Shown here one piece after another: positions 22,769 to 31,464 of a DNA stretch of 39,520 nt. Source of the DNA: Defluviitaleaceae bacterium (GTDB lineage: Bacteria; Bacillota_I; Bacilli_A; MOL361; Turicibacteraceae). The notes below the pieces were generated by a model. That model saw only the letters and a list, made by a program, of their open reading frames with translations. It was not told where the DNA came from and searched no databases. Every line of letters starts with the position of its first letter. The first letter of the stretch is position 1. The position numbers and the translations under genes were made by a program. The stretch is taken from NCBI GenBank assembly GCA_009778135.1, contig WRKJ01000095.1, positions 1 through 39,520 on the forward strand, read 5' to 3'.

Positions 22769-23024
22769 AAAAGTGTAAACGAGCGTGGTAACCCCGACAA
22801 GCATTTTGAAGTCCGACTTATCACGAAGTGATCAGTACAGGACAAGAAATGACCTCGAGGGGTTGCGAGTTGAAACTAGATATCATTTAAAAGTGTAAAC
22901 GAGCGTGTCAGCCCCGACAAGCATTTTGAAGTCCGACTTATCACGAAGTGATCAGTACAGGACGAGAAATGACCTCGAGGGGTTGCGAGTTGAAACTAGA
23001 TATCATTTAAAAGTGTAAACGAGC
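22769..23024 (+). ncRNA. Tandem 120-nt structured repeat units, candidate non-coding RNA
   Basis: Unit 1 (22769-22888) and unit 2 (22889-23008) are near-identical 120-bp copies; the first 16 bases of a third follow (23009-23024), where the match ends at GAGC. Each unit folds as a nested hairpin. In unit 1, TAACCCC (22789-22795) pairs with GGGGTTG (22859-22865), CATTT (22802-22806) with AAATG (22847-22851), and 22811-22843 closes with GTCC/GGAC over ATCAC-GAA-GTGAT. In unit 2 the outer strand is CAGCCCC, which still pairs with GGGGTTG. No open frame with a ribosome site runs through it, and no T-run terminator follows. The function is unknown; I match it to no RNA family. Confidence 0.65.
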
Positions 23025-23079
23025 TATCATTAAAAGTGGCACCGTCAAAACAAGACTTTACATGGACGAGGAATATAAT

Positions 23080-23829
23080 ATGATTTACGACTTTATTGCA
23101 ATTGATTTCGAAACAGCATCTAATAGATACAACAGTGCTTGTTCTTTAGGACTTGCTTTTGTTAAAAATTCAAAAATTGTTGACCAAAAATATTATCTGA
23201 TTAAACCACCAGGAAAATTTGTTTCCTACAATGTTAAAATTCATGGTCTAACTGAAAAGGATGTGGAACATGCACCGACATGGGGAGACATTTGGCCAGA
23301 AATTAACACATTAACCAAAAACTCACTTTTGGTGGCACATTCTGCAAGCTTCGACATTTCTGTTTTGATTGCATGTTGTAATCATTACAATTTTCCACTG
23401 CCACACTTTCAATATATTGATAGTATAGACCTTTTTAGAGCAGCTTATCCAACTCACCAGAAAGCTTCTTTAGATTATTGCGCACATCTTTTAAGTATTA
23501 AGTTAGACAACCATCATAATGCCATGGAAGATGCGATTGCTTGTGCCCAAGTTGCCATTAAATCCATTAAACGGATTCAAAAATTTTCGCTTCCACAAAT
23601 GATTGCAGCTTTCAAAAGCATTCCTGTCAAAACGAGTAACATTATTTTTACACTACCCAATTTGGATACAGAACATCCCTTGTATGGACAAGAGCTCACT
23701 TTTGATGGTGATATCATTTCTGTTAAAGGCAGTACCAAAATCCTCTATCAAACAGTCGCAGACTCTCCTTTACCACCTGCCAATCCAAGAAAGAAAAAAG
23801 AAAAATCCGACAAAGGAAAAGAAACTTAA
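23080..23829 (+). CDS. DnaQ-like DEDDh 3'-5' exonuclease
   Basis: Exonuclease of the polymerase III epsilon fold. Motifs: Exo I FIAIDFETA (about residues 5-13), Exo II VAHSASFDISVL, and Exo III HNAMEDAIACAQV with the His and Asp of the DEDDh subclass. The 249-residue product ends in a basic tail (PRKKKEKSDKGKE). Between them, the segment TEHPLYGQELTFDGDI resembles the start of the BRCT domain found in similar Firmicutes exonucleases, but the rest of that domain is missing. I choose the ATG at 23080 because GAGGAA (23068-23073) lies 6 bases upstream; the in-frame ATG at 23062 has no such site. It lies just after the tandem repeat RNA and probably shares its promoter. Confidence 0.88.
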   Translation: MIYDFIAIDFETASNRYNSACSLGLAFVKNSKIVDQKYYLIKPPGKFVSYNVKIHGLTEKDVEHAPTWGDIWPEINTLTKNSLLVAHSASFDISVLIACCNHYNFPLPHFQYIDSIDLFRAAYPTHQKASLDYCAHLLSIKLDNHHNAMEDAIACAQVAIKSIKRIQKFSLPQMIAAFKSIPVKTSNIIFTLPNLDTEHPLYGQELTFDGDIISVKGSTKILYQTVADSPLPPANPRKKKEKSDKGKET

Positions 23830-23854
23830 AGTTTCTCATTGTTGGATTTTTTCT
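23804..23854 (+). terminator. Terminator of the exonuclease gene, overlapping both gene ends
   Basis: AATCCGACAA (23804-23813) pairs with TTGTTGGATT (23839-23848; 10 pairs, one G-U) around an inner GAAAC/GTTTC hairpin, followed by a run of T. The stem uses the last codons of the exonuclease gene and of convergent nth. Confidence 0.75.
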
Positions 23855-24483
23855 TTATCTTTGTAGCCACACATGGCATTTAAAGGACAGCCCGTACATT
23901 TAGGACGTTTAGCCGTACAATGATAACGTCCAAAGAAAATCATGGCATGATGGGCATGACTCCACATCTCTTCTGGTAAAAGATACATTAAACGATGTTC
24001 AACTTCAAGAACCGTATCCTTCAAGCGCGCAAATTTTAACCGTTTTGAAATGCGTTCTACATGAGTATCTACAGCAATTCTGGGCACACCAAACCAAACT
24101 GAAAGGACAACATTGGCCGTTTTCCGACCGACACCAGGTAAGGTGATTAAATCGTCGTAATTTCCTGGGATTTCACCGCCATAATTTGAGATTAATAATT
24201 CACATAATTGACGTACGTTTTTTGCTTTCGTTTTGTAAAGGCCAATGGCGCGCAAGTCATTTTCTATGTCACTCAGCGGTACTGCTAAATAATCAGCTGG
24301 TGTTTGATATTTAGCAAACAAGTTAGGGGTGACTTTATTAACACCTTTATCTGTTGTTTGCGCTGATAATAAGACTGCAATGGTTAATTCAAAGGCATTG
24401 GCATGAATCAGTTCACAATGGGCATCTGGGTAAAGCTGACACATCATATTTACCATTTCTCGGGCACGGATTTTCGAAACCAT
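23836..24483 (-). CDS. nth: Endonuclease III
   Basis: DNA glycosylase/AP lyase for oxidised pyrimidines (base excision repair). The 215-residue product shows LLSAQTTDKGVNKVTP and the helix-hairpin-helix LPGVGRKTANVVLSVWFG with the catalytic Lys. The catalytic Asp is in IAVDTHVERISKRL. The C-terminal 4Fe-4S loop has cysteine spacing C-x6-C-x2-C-x5-C (CTAKRPKCTGCPLNAMC). The ATG directly abuts the dnaD stop codon, as in the Bacillus dnaD-nth pair. Confidence 0.97.
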   Translation of the reverse strand: MVSKIRAREMVNMMCQLYPDAHCELIHANAFELTIAVLLSAQTTDKGVNKVTPNLFAKYQTPADYLAVPLSDIENDLRAIGLYKTKAKNVRQLCELLISNYGGEIPGNYDDLITLPGVGRKTANVVLSVWFGVPRIAVDTHVERISKRLKFARLKDTVLEVEHRLMYLLPEEMWSHAHHAMIFFGRYHCTAKRPKCTGCPLNAMCGYKDKEKIQQ

Positions 24484-25173
24484 TTATTTCAACTCCTGTT
24501 TAACTTTCTCGATCCAGTTGTAATAGGCATCTTGGTTTTGAGTCGATGACTGCGTTGTGTCAAGGATGCCGTTGCGTAAACGTCTAAAGTCAATCAAGCT
24601 CCGCTTTGCTTCATCTACCGTATAAATGTTTTTACGTTTCCAATCAAGTAAAATTTTATCCACATACTTCAAAGAACGAATGTCGTGCATTTGCATCTCA
24701 CCAAGGGCGATTTCAATGAGGCTCGGATCAAAGCCATCATCACTGATCCAATATTGAATTAATTCAATGTCTTTCGGTGAAAGGGCACCGAAAATCTGTT
24801 CAATTTTCTCTGCCAATGCTTCTAAATCAGCAACACGACTCATCTGGGATTCTTTTTTCAAAAGGGCATCAATTTTTAAAAATAAAGGTGCCAAAGAATA
24901 ATGCTCACTACGACGCCCCGTTTCATCTTCTTTGCTTTCTACAAGTAAAAAGCCATCATGAATCAACGCCATGAAAATACGCGAACAATCATGGGCATCC
25001 ACGGTCATCCATTCCATAATTTCTGATAAAGACCATGCTGATGGCCGCTCTTTCATCAGTCGTGCAAAAAGAACCAAAAACGTATAAGAAGCTTCGTCAA
25101 GGCCTAATTTCTTATATGTTATCGCCAATATTTCTCCAAAATTTAGCGCGCCTTGTTGCCATAATTGATACAT
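24484..25173 (-). CDS. dnaD: DnaD-like replication initiation/primosome protein
   Basis: Helps load the replicative helicase during initiation and restart. The N-terminal winged-helix oligomerisation domain is about residues 1-100 (LGLDEASYTFLVLFARLMKE, LSEIMEWM). The C-terminal DnaD domain contains LSPKDIELIQYWISDDGFDP, IEIALGEMQMHDIRSLKYVD and KILLDWKRKNIYTVDEAK, with the YxxxI-like end of the family. I start at ATG 25173, 9 bases after GAGG; the in-frame GTG two codons upstream is too close. The position between ypmB and nth matches Bacillus order, minus aspB. Confidence 0.95.
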   Translation of the reverse strand: MYQLWQQGALNFGEILAITYKKLGLDEASYTFLVLFARLMKERPSAWSLSEIMEWMTVDAHDCSRIFMALIHDGFLLVESKEDETGRRSEHYSLAPLFLKIDALLKKESQMSRVADLEALAEKIEQIFGALSPKDIELIQYWISDDGFDPSLIEIALGEMQMHDIRSLKYVDKILLDWKRKNIYTVDEAKRSLIDFRRLRNGILDTTQSSTQNQDAYYNWIEKVKQELK

Positions 25174-25185
25174 CCACACACACCT

Positions 25186-25659
25186 CTACATATAAAAACT
25201 CATGATCACTTCTCCATTTTGAGCGTCGATGACCACATAATGAATGACATCTTCATCTGTCAGTTGGACTTCAAAAATAGGGACACCATTTAACATGCCA
25301 AGTTGGCTATTGATGATTTGTCCATTGCCAATCAACGCTTGAGCACGCGAACGTACTGCTTGCTCATCAATCAATTGAGAACGAAAAAAGTAATACGCAA
25401 CCGACGCTTCATAAACAAAAAAATAAACATCTTCTCCACTTTCATGTTCAACTTCTGCCACAATATAAGCATTCAAACCGTTAAATCGGTGAATGTGTCT
25501 GACAGCAACCACCTCTGGCAAAGCCATGAGTGATAGGTGATAAGCTTCTAACAGGGTGACGTCACTTTCAGCATATCTGACCAATGTCACCACATAAGTC
25601 AGTAAAATAATGCTTATCGATGCGAGGATTAAAAATCCCCATTTAATTTTCTTCAACAT
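25186..25659 (-). CDS. ypmB: YpmB-like membrane-anchored protein (DUF5590)
   Basis: The 157-residue protein starts with basic MLKKIKW and one membrane helix (about 8-30), then an extracytoplasmic domain of PepSY-like fold (EAYHLSLMALPEVVAVRHIH, YIVAEVEHESGEDVYFFVYE and IHYVVIDAQNGEVI). The role of the family is not known. An AGAGGGG site lies 6 bases before the ATG 25659; an adjacent upstream TTG is too close. The start lies inside the end of cca (17-bp overlap). In Bacillus ypmB neighbours dnaD, which supports the call. Confidence 0.85.
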   Translation of the reverse strand: MLKKIKWGFLILASISIILLTYVVTLVRYAESDVTLLEAYHLSLMALPEVVAVRHIHRFNGLNAYIVAEVEHESGEDVYFFVYEASVAYYFFRSQLIDEQAVRSRAQALIGNGQIINSQLGMLNGVPIFEVQLTDEDVIHYVVIDAQNGEVIMSFYM

Positions 25660-26830
25660 CAAAAACCCCTCTTTCTTGTATAAAAGCTAAAAGTGATTTC
25701 CTATTATTTTCAACACGTCCTAAAACAACTTCTACTTCTATTTCAGTAAACAATTGATTAATCCAAGCGCCTGGCACATCGTTTGACCATGCAATCACTT
25801 CTTTTGGTTCAATGGCTAAATCGCTTCTGCTTTCAATCGGTAGCCGAAATGCTTTAAACGCTTCGCTTGTCTCTTTGTTTTTGGCATCGAAAAAATGTTG
25901 GTATTTTTTCTTCAGTCGAAGTGTTTCAACACCAAAATAATATTGAATCAAACGTTCACAGGCCTTATCAAGGTCATTCCATTTGGAACGAGCAAGATGC
26001 ACATCTTTAATGAGTTTCTTCTCATCTCTTGTAAGTGGATATTGCGTTAAAAATGCCACTGAATCCTGACAAGATGCTTCCGTTAGCAATAGCATCAATT
26101 TAAAGTCATCTAATCTTTCAATTTCTTTATCACAACAACGCGCAAATACATCGAAAAAGGGAATGTGATCAAACAAACCGCCATCACGCATGATTTTAAG
26201 CGCTTTTTGACGATATTCGCCTCCGATGATCCCTTCAAATTCTTTACGAATCCGCTCAAGTGACAACTGTCCAAGTAACCCACTGTGTGCTTGCATTGCT
26301 TTCAAAGTCTCTTCTTCAAGATCAAATCCTAATTTTGCCACAAACCTCATCCCACGCAAAATGCGCAAAGCATCTTCTTCAAAACGCACGAGTGGGTTTC
26401 CAACAGCACGAATGATCGCTCCTTCAAGGTCAATTTGTCCGTTAAAAGGGTCAATCAACGCATCATCTAACCCTTGCGCCATCGCATTAATGGTAAAATC
26501 ACGTCGCTTTAAATCTGCCATTAACGAACCTGTAAAAGCCACACCTTCTGGATGACGATGATCCACATAATCACCGTCTAGCCGAAACGTCGTCACTTCA
26601 ATCGGATGACCCTCAATCACAACCGTTACTGTGCCATGTTTTAAACCCGTTGGAATGACTTTTTCAAATAACGTCAACACTTGATCCGGCGTCGCTTCTG
26701 TTGTAATGTCAACATCAATCAACTCGTGACCCAGTAGGCGATCCCTTACCATCCCACCCACAAAATAAGCTTCATACCCTGCGCACTTTAATTGCTTTAA
26801 CACTTTTTGACCTGACGATTTGATTGACAT
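25643..26830 (-). CDS. cca: CCA tRNA nucleotidyltransferase
   Basis: Adds or repairs the 3' CCA of tRNA without a nucleic acid template. This is a class II enzyme of 395 residues: GYEAYFVGGMVRDRLLG and DVDITTEATPD hold the nucleotidyltransferase signature and catalytic Asp pair. RRDFTINAMA and the neck region EEDALRILRGMRFVAKLG follow. A GAGGG site precedes the ATG. Likely co-transcribed with apt upstream (49-bp gap) and overlapping ypmB downstream. Confidence 0.96.
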   Translation of the reverse strand: MSIKSSGQKVLKQLKCAGYEAYFVGGMVRDRLLGHELIDVDITTEATPDQVLTLFEKVIPTGLKHGTVTVVIEGHPIEVTTFRLDGDYVDHRHPEGVAFTGSLMADLKRRDFTINAMAQGLDDALIDPFNGQIDLEGAIIRAVGNPLVRFEEDALRILRGMRFVAKLGFDLEEETLKAMQAHSGLLGQLSLERIRKEFEGIIGGEYRQKALKIMRDGGLFDHIPFFDVFARCCDKEIERLDDFKLMLLLTEASCQDSVAFLTQYPLTRDEKKLIKDVHLARSKWNDLDKACERLIQYYFGVETLRLKKKYQHFFDAKNKETSEAFKAFRLPIESRSDLAIEPKEVIAWSNDVPGAWINQLFTEIEVEVVLGRVENNRKSLLAFIQERGVFDVEEN

Positions 26831-26879
26831 ACCGATCCCTCACCTATCAAGTTGACGACATTCATAAAGCTGCCTTTTT

Positions 26880-27404
26880 TTATTCACTCACGTCATACGT
26901 TGTTAAAGCCAATGTGTCATAACCCTTTAAAACGTCACGTCCAGGCAAGCCCAGTAATTCAATTAAAAAAGCACATCCGACCACTTCACCACCGAGACGT
27001 TCAACCAATGCAATGGTGGCTGCAATCGTGCCACCTGTTGCTAACAAATCATCGACAATTAACACCTTTTGACCCGGTTTAATCCCATCTGCATGCATGC
27101 ATAAAGAATCAGTGCCATATTCTAACTCATAATAAGCCGTTTCGACAGGTCGTGGTAATTTCCCAGGTTTACGAACAGGGACAAATCCAGCACCTAAATC
27201 AAGGGCAACAGGGACACCAAATAAAAAACCACGCGCTTCTGGACTAGCCACCATGTCAACCCCTAATGTCTTCGCATAAGCGGTAATTTGACTCACTGCG
27301 TATTGAAACGCTTCTGGGTCTTGTAAAACTGGGGTAATATCTTTAAACGCAATCCCTTTTTTGGGGAAGTCCATAACCTCTGCTATATAATCCTTTAACC
27401 TCAT
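26880..27404 (-). CDS. apt: Adenine phosphoribosyltransferase
   Basis: Salvages adenine to AMP with PRPP. The 174-residue product has [35 protein letters not shown] and the PRPP-binding loop [18 protein letters not shown]. An AGGAGG site lies 9 bases before the ATG. It follows recJ with an 18-bp gap, the same order as in Bacillus. Confidence 0.97.
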   Translation of the reverse strand: MRLKDYIAEVMDFPKKGIAFKDITPVLQDPEAFQYAVSQITAYAKTLGVDMVASPEARGFLFGVPVALDLGAGFVPVRKPGKLPRPVETAYYELEYGTDSLCMHADGIKPGQKVLIVDDLLATGGTIAATIALVERLGGEVVGCAFLIELLGLPGRDVLKGYDTLALTTYDVSE

Positions 27405-27422
27405 TTTTAAAGCCTCCTGTGT

Positions 27423-29570
27423 TTAACCCGTTATAAATTCCAACATTTCGTCCGTCGTCGCAAGTTCTAAAAATTCATACACAGCGACTTTTGTGGCACG
27501 TGCCATGTAAGCCGGTGCCGTTTTAAAATCAACCTTTTCAGTCGTTTCATTCAATTTGAGTATGCCTTCATCATAGCTCATCAACCCTACTTCCGTGAAA
27601 ACCCGCATAATAAAGATCAGCATCCCTTTAGAAATGCCTTCTTTTTCAAAAAACACCAGAATATCAGGGGTCAATCTAAAAGGGGCATACGTTTTGGCTG
27701 TCTGATAAACGAAAACAAATTGAAGACGAGATGGCATGGTCATGACCGGTAATCTTTTTAAGACGACATTTTTAAACCCAGATGCCGCATAGGCTGACTT
27801 CAACAACGCTTTGGAATCAAAAATAGTATCGATCACAAAGCCATCTTTAATGAAAGGCGCATACGCTTCATCAAGCTTCTGGTTACGTAAATCTAATAAC
27901 TGCACCTCATCACATTTCATATCAATGATACGGGCTTGCAACTTTTGATGTCCATTCCATTCATTGCGTTCAATGTCACACAACACATCAAATCGAGCAC
28001 CCTGTGTCAAATAAATAAAAATGGACGCACCACCAAAAAAGATCGCATCAATGGCATGCTCATTTTGATGCATCGTGAATTTCAAATGATCATGGGTTGC
28101 GCCAATTCTTTTAACCTGTTGAATGGTAACACCTGAGAGCTTAACGATCGGCTTTTGATTCCCTTGTCCAAATGGTGCTAAACAAGCCAGTTCATCTAGC
28201 CAGTTTAAATCAAGCTCTGCCAATGGGACATGCATATCAACTGTCAGCCCATTTCGTGCAGTGCTCTTTGCTAACGTCCGATTTAAACCTGCTTCTAGTA
28301 AGTTGGGATCATCAATGGCAAGCGTCATGCCGGCAGCGCCTTCGTGACCACCATATTTAGCAAGCAATGCTTCATTGTCAGTTAACGCATGTAACAAATT
28401 TAAACCTGCTGGTGCACGAGCAGATCCTTTCATCAATCCTTCTTCACTATCGGTTAACACCACCACGGCCTTTCCATATTTTTCCACCATTCTGGATGCG
28501 ACAATGCCTAAGACACCTTCATGCCAACTGGGATCATGGACCACCAGTGCTTTTAGCTCATCTACTTCTTTTTCCTCAGTAAGCTGAATGGCTGCTTCCG
28601 TGATTTGGTTCGTGATCGCTTTGCGCTCCTGATTCATCGCATCAATTTCTTTCGCATACATCATGGCCATTTCTGTCTCTTCAACAAGCAATAACGCCAC
28701 GACGATGCTCGCATCATCCATCCGTCCTGGTGCATTGAGTCTCGGACAAATCACAAAGCCAACTGTCGTTTCATCGGCTTCATCCTGAATCACTTCTCCT
28801 ACACGAAGCAATGCCAACAACCCAGGTAATGTGGTTTTTCGAAGCGCAGCCAATCCGCGTTTGACGATGGTTCGGTTTTCATCTATCAGCACGACCACGT
28901 CACCCACTGTTCCCAACATGGCTAACACATAATCATCAGCTTCTAATTGGCCATCCTTTAATGCTTCAACAACTTTTAACGTCACACCTGCGCCTGCTAA
29001 ATAATCAAAAGGATAAGCGGCATCATATTCAGGATGAATAATCGCCATCGCATGCGGGACTTTTGCTTTCAAATGATGATGGTCGATGATGATTAAATCC
29101 ACTTGATGGTCTTTTAACAGTTGGGCTTCGGCTACGCCAGAGATCCCACAATCAACCGTGATGATCAGTTGATACCCTTCATTAACAGCTTGCATAAAAG
29201 CTTCTTCATTAGGTCCGTAGCCTTCAAAAAAACGATGTGGGATATAAAAGTTAGCGTCTGCGCCTAACTGTCGTAACACCCTGAGTAAAAGCGCTGTCGA
29301 TGTGGTGCCATCTGCATCATAATCCCCATAAACAAGAATGGGCGCTTGCGCTACGATGGCTTGTTTAATCCGATTAATTGCGATGTTCATGTCTTTAAAT
29401 TTAAAAGGGTCGTGCCAAACTTCTCCGACTAAAGCATCTTTTTTCAACGCATCGATCGTGCCTAATCCACGTGCTAAAAAGAGTCGTTCAATTTCAGGAT
29501 TCACACCACTGCCAACCGACTCATACGCAGCCCATTCTTCTTCATGCCAAATAAATTTTGATTTTAACAC
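27423..29570 (-). CDS. recJ: Single-stranded-DNA-specific exonuclease RecJ
   Basis: 5'-3' exonuclease of recombination and mismatch/base excision repair. The DHH domain shows YGDYDADGTTSTALLLR (motif I), ITVDCGISG, LIIIDHHHL (the DHH motif), and later GAGVTLKVVEAL. The DHHA1 domain contains GSARAPAGLNLLHALT and YGGHEGAAGMTL. An OB-fold region and a C-terminal domain (about 560-715) follow. At 715 residues it is somewhat shorter than Bacillus RecJ. The start is GTG (29570), with AAGG 7 bases upstream. It sits 28 bp after asnB in the long lysC-nth run. Confidence 0.95.
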   Translation of the reverse strand: MLKSKFIWHEEEWAAYESVGSGVNPEIERLFLARGLGTIDALKKDALVGEVWHDPFKFKDMNIAINRIKQAIVAQAPILVYGDYDADGTTSTALLLRVLRQLGADANFYIPHRFFEGYGPNEEAFMQAVNEGYQLIITVDCGISGVAEAQLLKDHQVDLIIIDHHHLKAKVPHAMAIIHPEYDAAYPFDYLAGAGVTLKVVEALKDGQLEADDYVLAMLGTVGDVVVLIDENRTIVKRGLAALRKTTLPGLLALLRVGEVIQDEADETTVGFVICPRLNAPGRMDDASIVVALLLVEETEMAMMYAKEIDAMNQERKAITNQITEAAIQLTEEKEVDELKALVVHDPSWHEGVLGIVASRMVEKYGKAVVVLTDSEEGLMKGSARAPAGLNLLHALTDNEALLAKYGGHEGAAGMTLAIDDPNLLEAGLNRTLAKSTARNGLTVDMHVPLAELDLNWLDELACLAPFGQGNQKPIVKLSGVTIQQVKRIGATHDHLKFTMHQNEHAIDAIFFGGASIFIYLTQGARFDVLCDIERNEWNGHQKLQARIIDMKCDEVQLLDLRNQKLDEAYAPFIKDGFVIDTIFDSKALLKSAYAASGFKNVVLKRLPVMTMPSRLQFVFVYQTAKTYAPFRLTPDILVFFEKEGISKGMLIFIMRVFTEVGLMSYDEGILKLNETTEKVDFKTAPAYMARATKVAVYEFLELATTDEMLEFITG

Positions 29571-29597
29571 ATTACCACCTTAGTCTCTTCTGTTCTT

Positions 29598-31439
29598 TTA
29601 AACATCAGGATTTAAATAACAGTCCAACCAGAGAATAAACACCATGATGGTCCAAATTTTACGACTGTTATCTTTCCCCATGCGATGTGCTTCTAGCAGC
29701 GCTAATGACACTTTTTGATCAACAAATGGAACGGCCACTTCTAAGGTCAAAACATCACGGATTTCTTCATACAATTCTGTTCTCATCCAATGCGCAAGCG
29801 GCACTGGGAAGCCACGTTTTTTCATTTGCTTCATGTGAGCGGGTAAATAATCATCAAACGCTTCACGCAAAATGGCTTTCGCTGTCATCCCGTGAATTTT
29901 TTCTTCTTTAGACAACTGTGTCGCCACATCAAAGACGACATCATCAAGAAAGGGTACCCGTACTTCCAACGAATGCGCCATGGATAAACGGTCTGCTTTC
30001 AAGAGAATATCACCTTTTAGCCATGTATGCAAGTCAATGGTTTGCATTTGTTCTAGCGGTTGTAAATGACCGATTTGATCGTATAACGGATCTGTGACAG
30101 TTTGCCAATGACTCCCTTTGAACTTCAATAAATTTGCCTTTTCTTCTTCTTTAAAGATAAAGGCATTACCCGCATAACGGTTGCGAAGCGGCGTACTCCC
30201 ACGTTCTAAAAAGCTTTTCCCTTTCATCCCAGTCGGTAATGTTTGAGAGACAGCAAGTAAGCCTTTTTTCATACTAGCGGGCATTTTGGTGAACATTTTC
30301 AATCCATCGACTTCTTTGTAAATGGGGTAACCACCAAACAACTCATCAGCGCCCTCACCTGATAAACAGGCTTTTACTTCGCGTACGGCAAATTCTGATA
30401 ACAAATAAAACATAATCGCTGATGGGTCTGCTTGGGGCGAATCCATGTGGTAAACAGATTGACGAACAGCGGCCATATACGTCGTCGCTGATACTTTTCG
30501 AGTTCTCAAATCAATGCCTAATGCATCAGCTGAAACTTCAGCATCACTGATCTCACTATGCGATGCCAAGTCATAACCGATGGTGAATGCTTTGATATTC
30601 GGGTTGACTTTTTTGGCAACACTTGCAACAATGGTGGAATCAATGCCACCTGAAAGAAAAGTACCAATTTCAACTTCAGCTTGCAAATGGGCATGCACCG
30701 ATTCCATAATGGCTTCACGCACTTTGCTCGCAGGTGTTTTTGACGTCGGTGATCCTTGAATCACTTTAAATGGCTTATAGCGTTCAATTTTCAGCCCGGA
30801 CGTTAAATCATACGTCAACAATGCACCTGCTAAAACATGTCGAATCCCTTTGATGGCTGTTTCGTCTTCTGGCGCATATTGAAACGTGAAGTAATGGGAC
30901 AAGGCGTCTTCGTTTAACGCTTCACGTGCATAACCTGCTTCCGGTTTAAATGCTTTTAATTCTGAAGCTAAAGATAAGGTATCGCCTTCAAGTCGGTAAT
31001 AAAGGGGTTTGATGCCAAATGAATCCCGTGCTGCAACGATCCGCTGTTTCACATGGTCATACAACACGATGGCAAACATGCCGCGAAGTTTTTTAACGAA
31101 GTCATCACCTTGATGCCGGTACAATTCAATAATGACTTCAATTTCTGAATGGGTATCAAACGTCACACCAGCTGCTTGAAGTTGGGTTCTTAATGCGTGA
31201 TGGTTGTAAATTTCACCGTTAAAAAGGCACGTATAGTGACTGTCAGATGTCGTATAAGGTTGCGCCCCTTGTACCAAATCCACAAAGCTTAACCGTTTAA
31301 AGCCGAAGGCAATATGCGCATTAAAATAAAACCCTTCGTCATCTGGACCCCGATGGCTCATCACCTGAACGCCTTTTTTAATAAACCCCTGCTCACTTTC
31401 TGTTACTGATCCCTTCATTAGGGCGACGAATCCACACAT
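29598..31439 (-). CDS. asnB: Glutamine-hydrolysing asparagine synthetase
   Basis: Makes asparagine from aspartate with glutamine as amide donor. The ATG at 31439 is chosen over the one two codons upstream because it places the catalytic cysteine at position 2 (MCGFVALMK). The 613-residue length is that of Bacillus AsnO (sporulation-linked) and AsnB enzymes. The glutaminase domain contains MSHRGPDDEGFY and FNGEIYNH. The synthetase domain contains the PP-loop FLSGGIDSTIVASV, SGEGADELFGGYP and SLEVRVPFLD. The gene lies between murE and recJ. Confidence 0.95.
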   Translation of the reverse strand: MCGFVALMKGSVTESEQGFIKKGVQVMSHRGPDDEGFYFNAHIAFGFKRLSFVDLVQGAQPYTTSDSHYTCLFNGEIYNHHALRTQLQAAGVTFDTHSEIEVIIELYRHQGDDFVKKLRGMFAIVLYDHVKQRIVAARDSFGIKPLYYRLEGDTLSLASELKAFKPEAGYAREALNEDALSHYFTFQYAPEDETAIKGIRHVLAGALLTYDLTSGLKIERYKPFKVIQGSPTSKTPASKVREAIMESVHAHLQAEVEIGTFLSGGIDSTIVASVAKKVNPNIKAFTIGYDLASHSEISDAEVSADALGIDLRTRKVSATTYMAAVRQSVYHMDSPQADPSAIMFYLLSEFAVREVKACLSGEGADELFGGYPIYKEVDGLKMFTKMPASMKKGLLAVSQTLPTGMKGKSFLERGSTPLRNRYAGNAFIFKEEEKANLLKFKGSHWQTVTDPLYDQIGHLQPLEQMQTIDLHTWLKGDILLKADRLSMAHSLEVRVPFLDDVVFDVATQLSKEEKIHGMTAKAILREAFDDYLPAHMKQMKKRGFPVPLAHWMRTELYEEIRDVLTLEVAVPFVDQKVSLALLEAHRMGKDNSRKIWTIMVFILWLDCYLNPDV

Positions 31440-31464
31440 ACCCATCTATCCTCTCTTTTTCTCT

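Noticed and set aside
22651-22845. Open frame through the repeat on the minus strand (and a similar one at 16-258 plus)
   Set aside because: The similar peptide arises only because both frames read the same DNA repeat; no ribosome site, and one frame crosses the signal peptidase promoter.
22769-23024. CRISPR array (direct repeats bounding spacers, end resembling GTTGAAAC)
   Set aside because: The 16-bp shared start and the 104-bp remainder are both repeated almost identically, so there are no unique spacers, and no cas genes are present.
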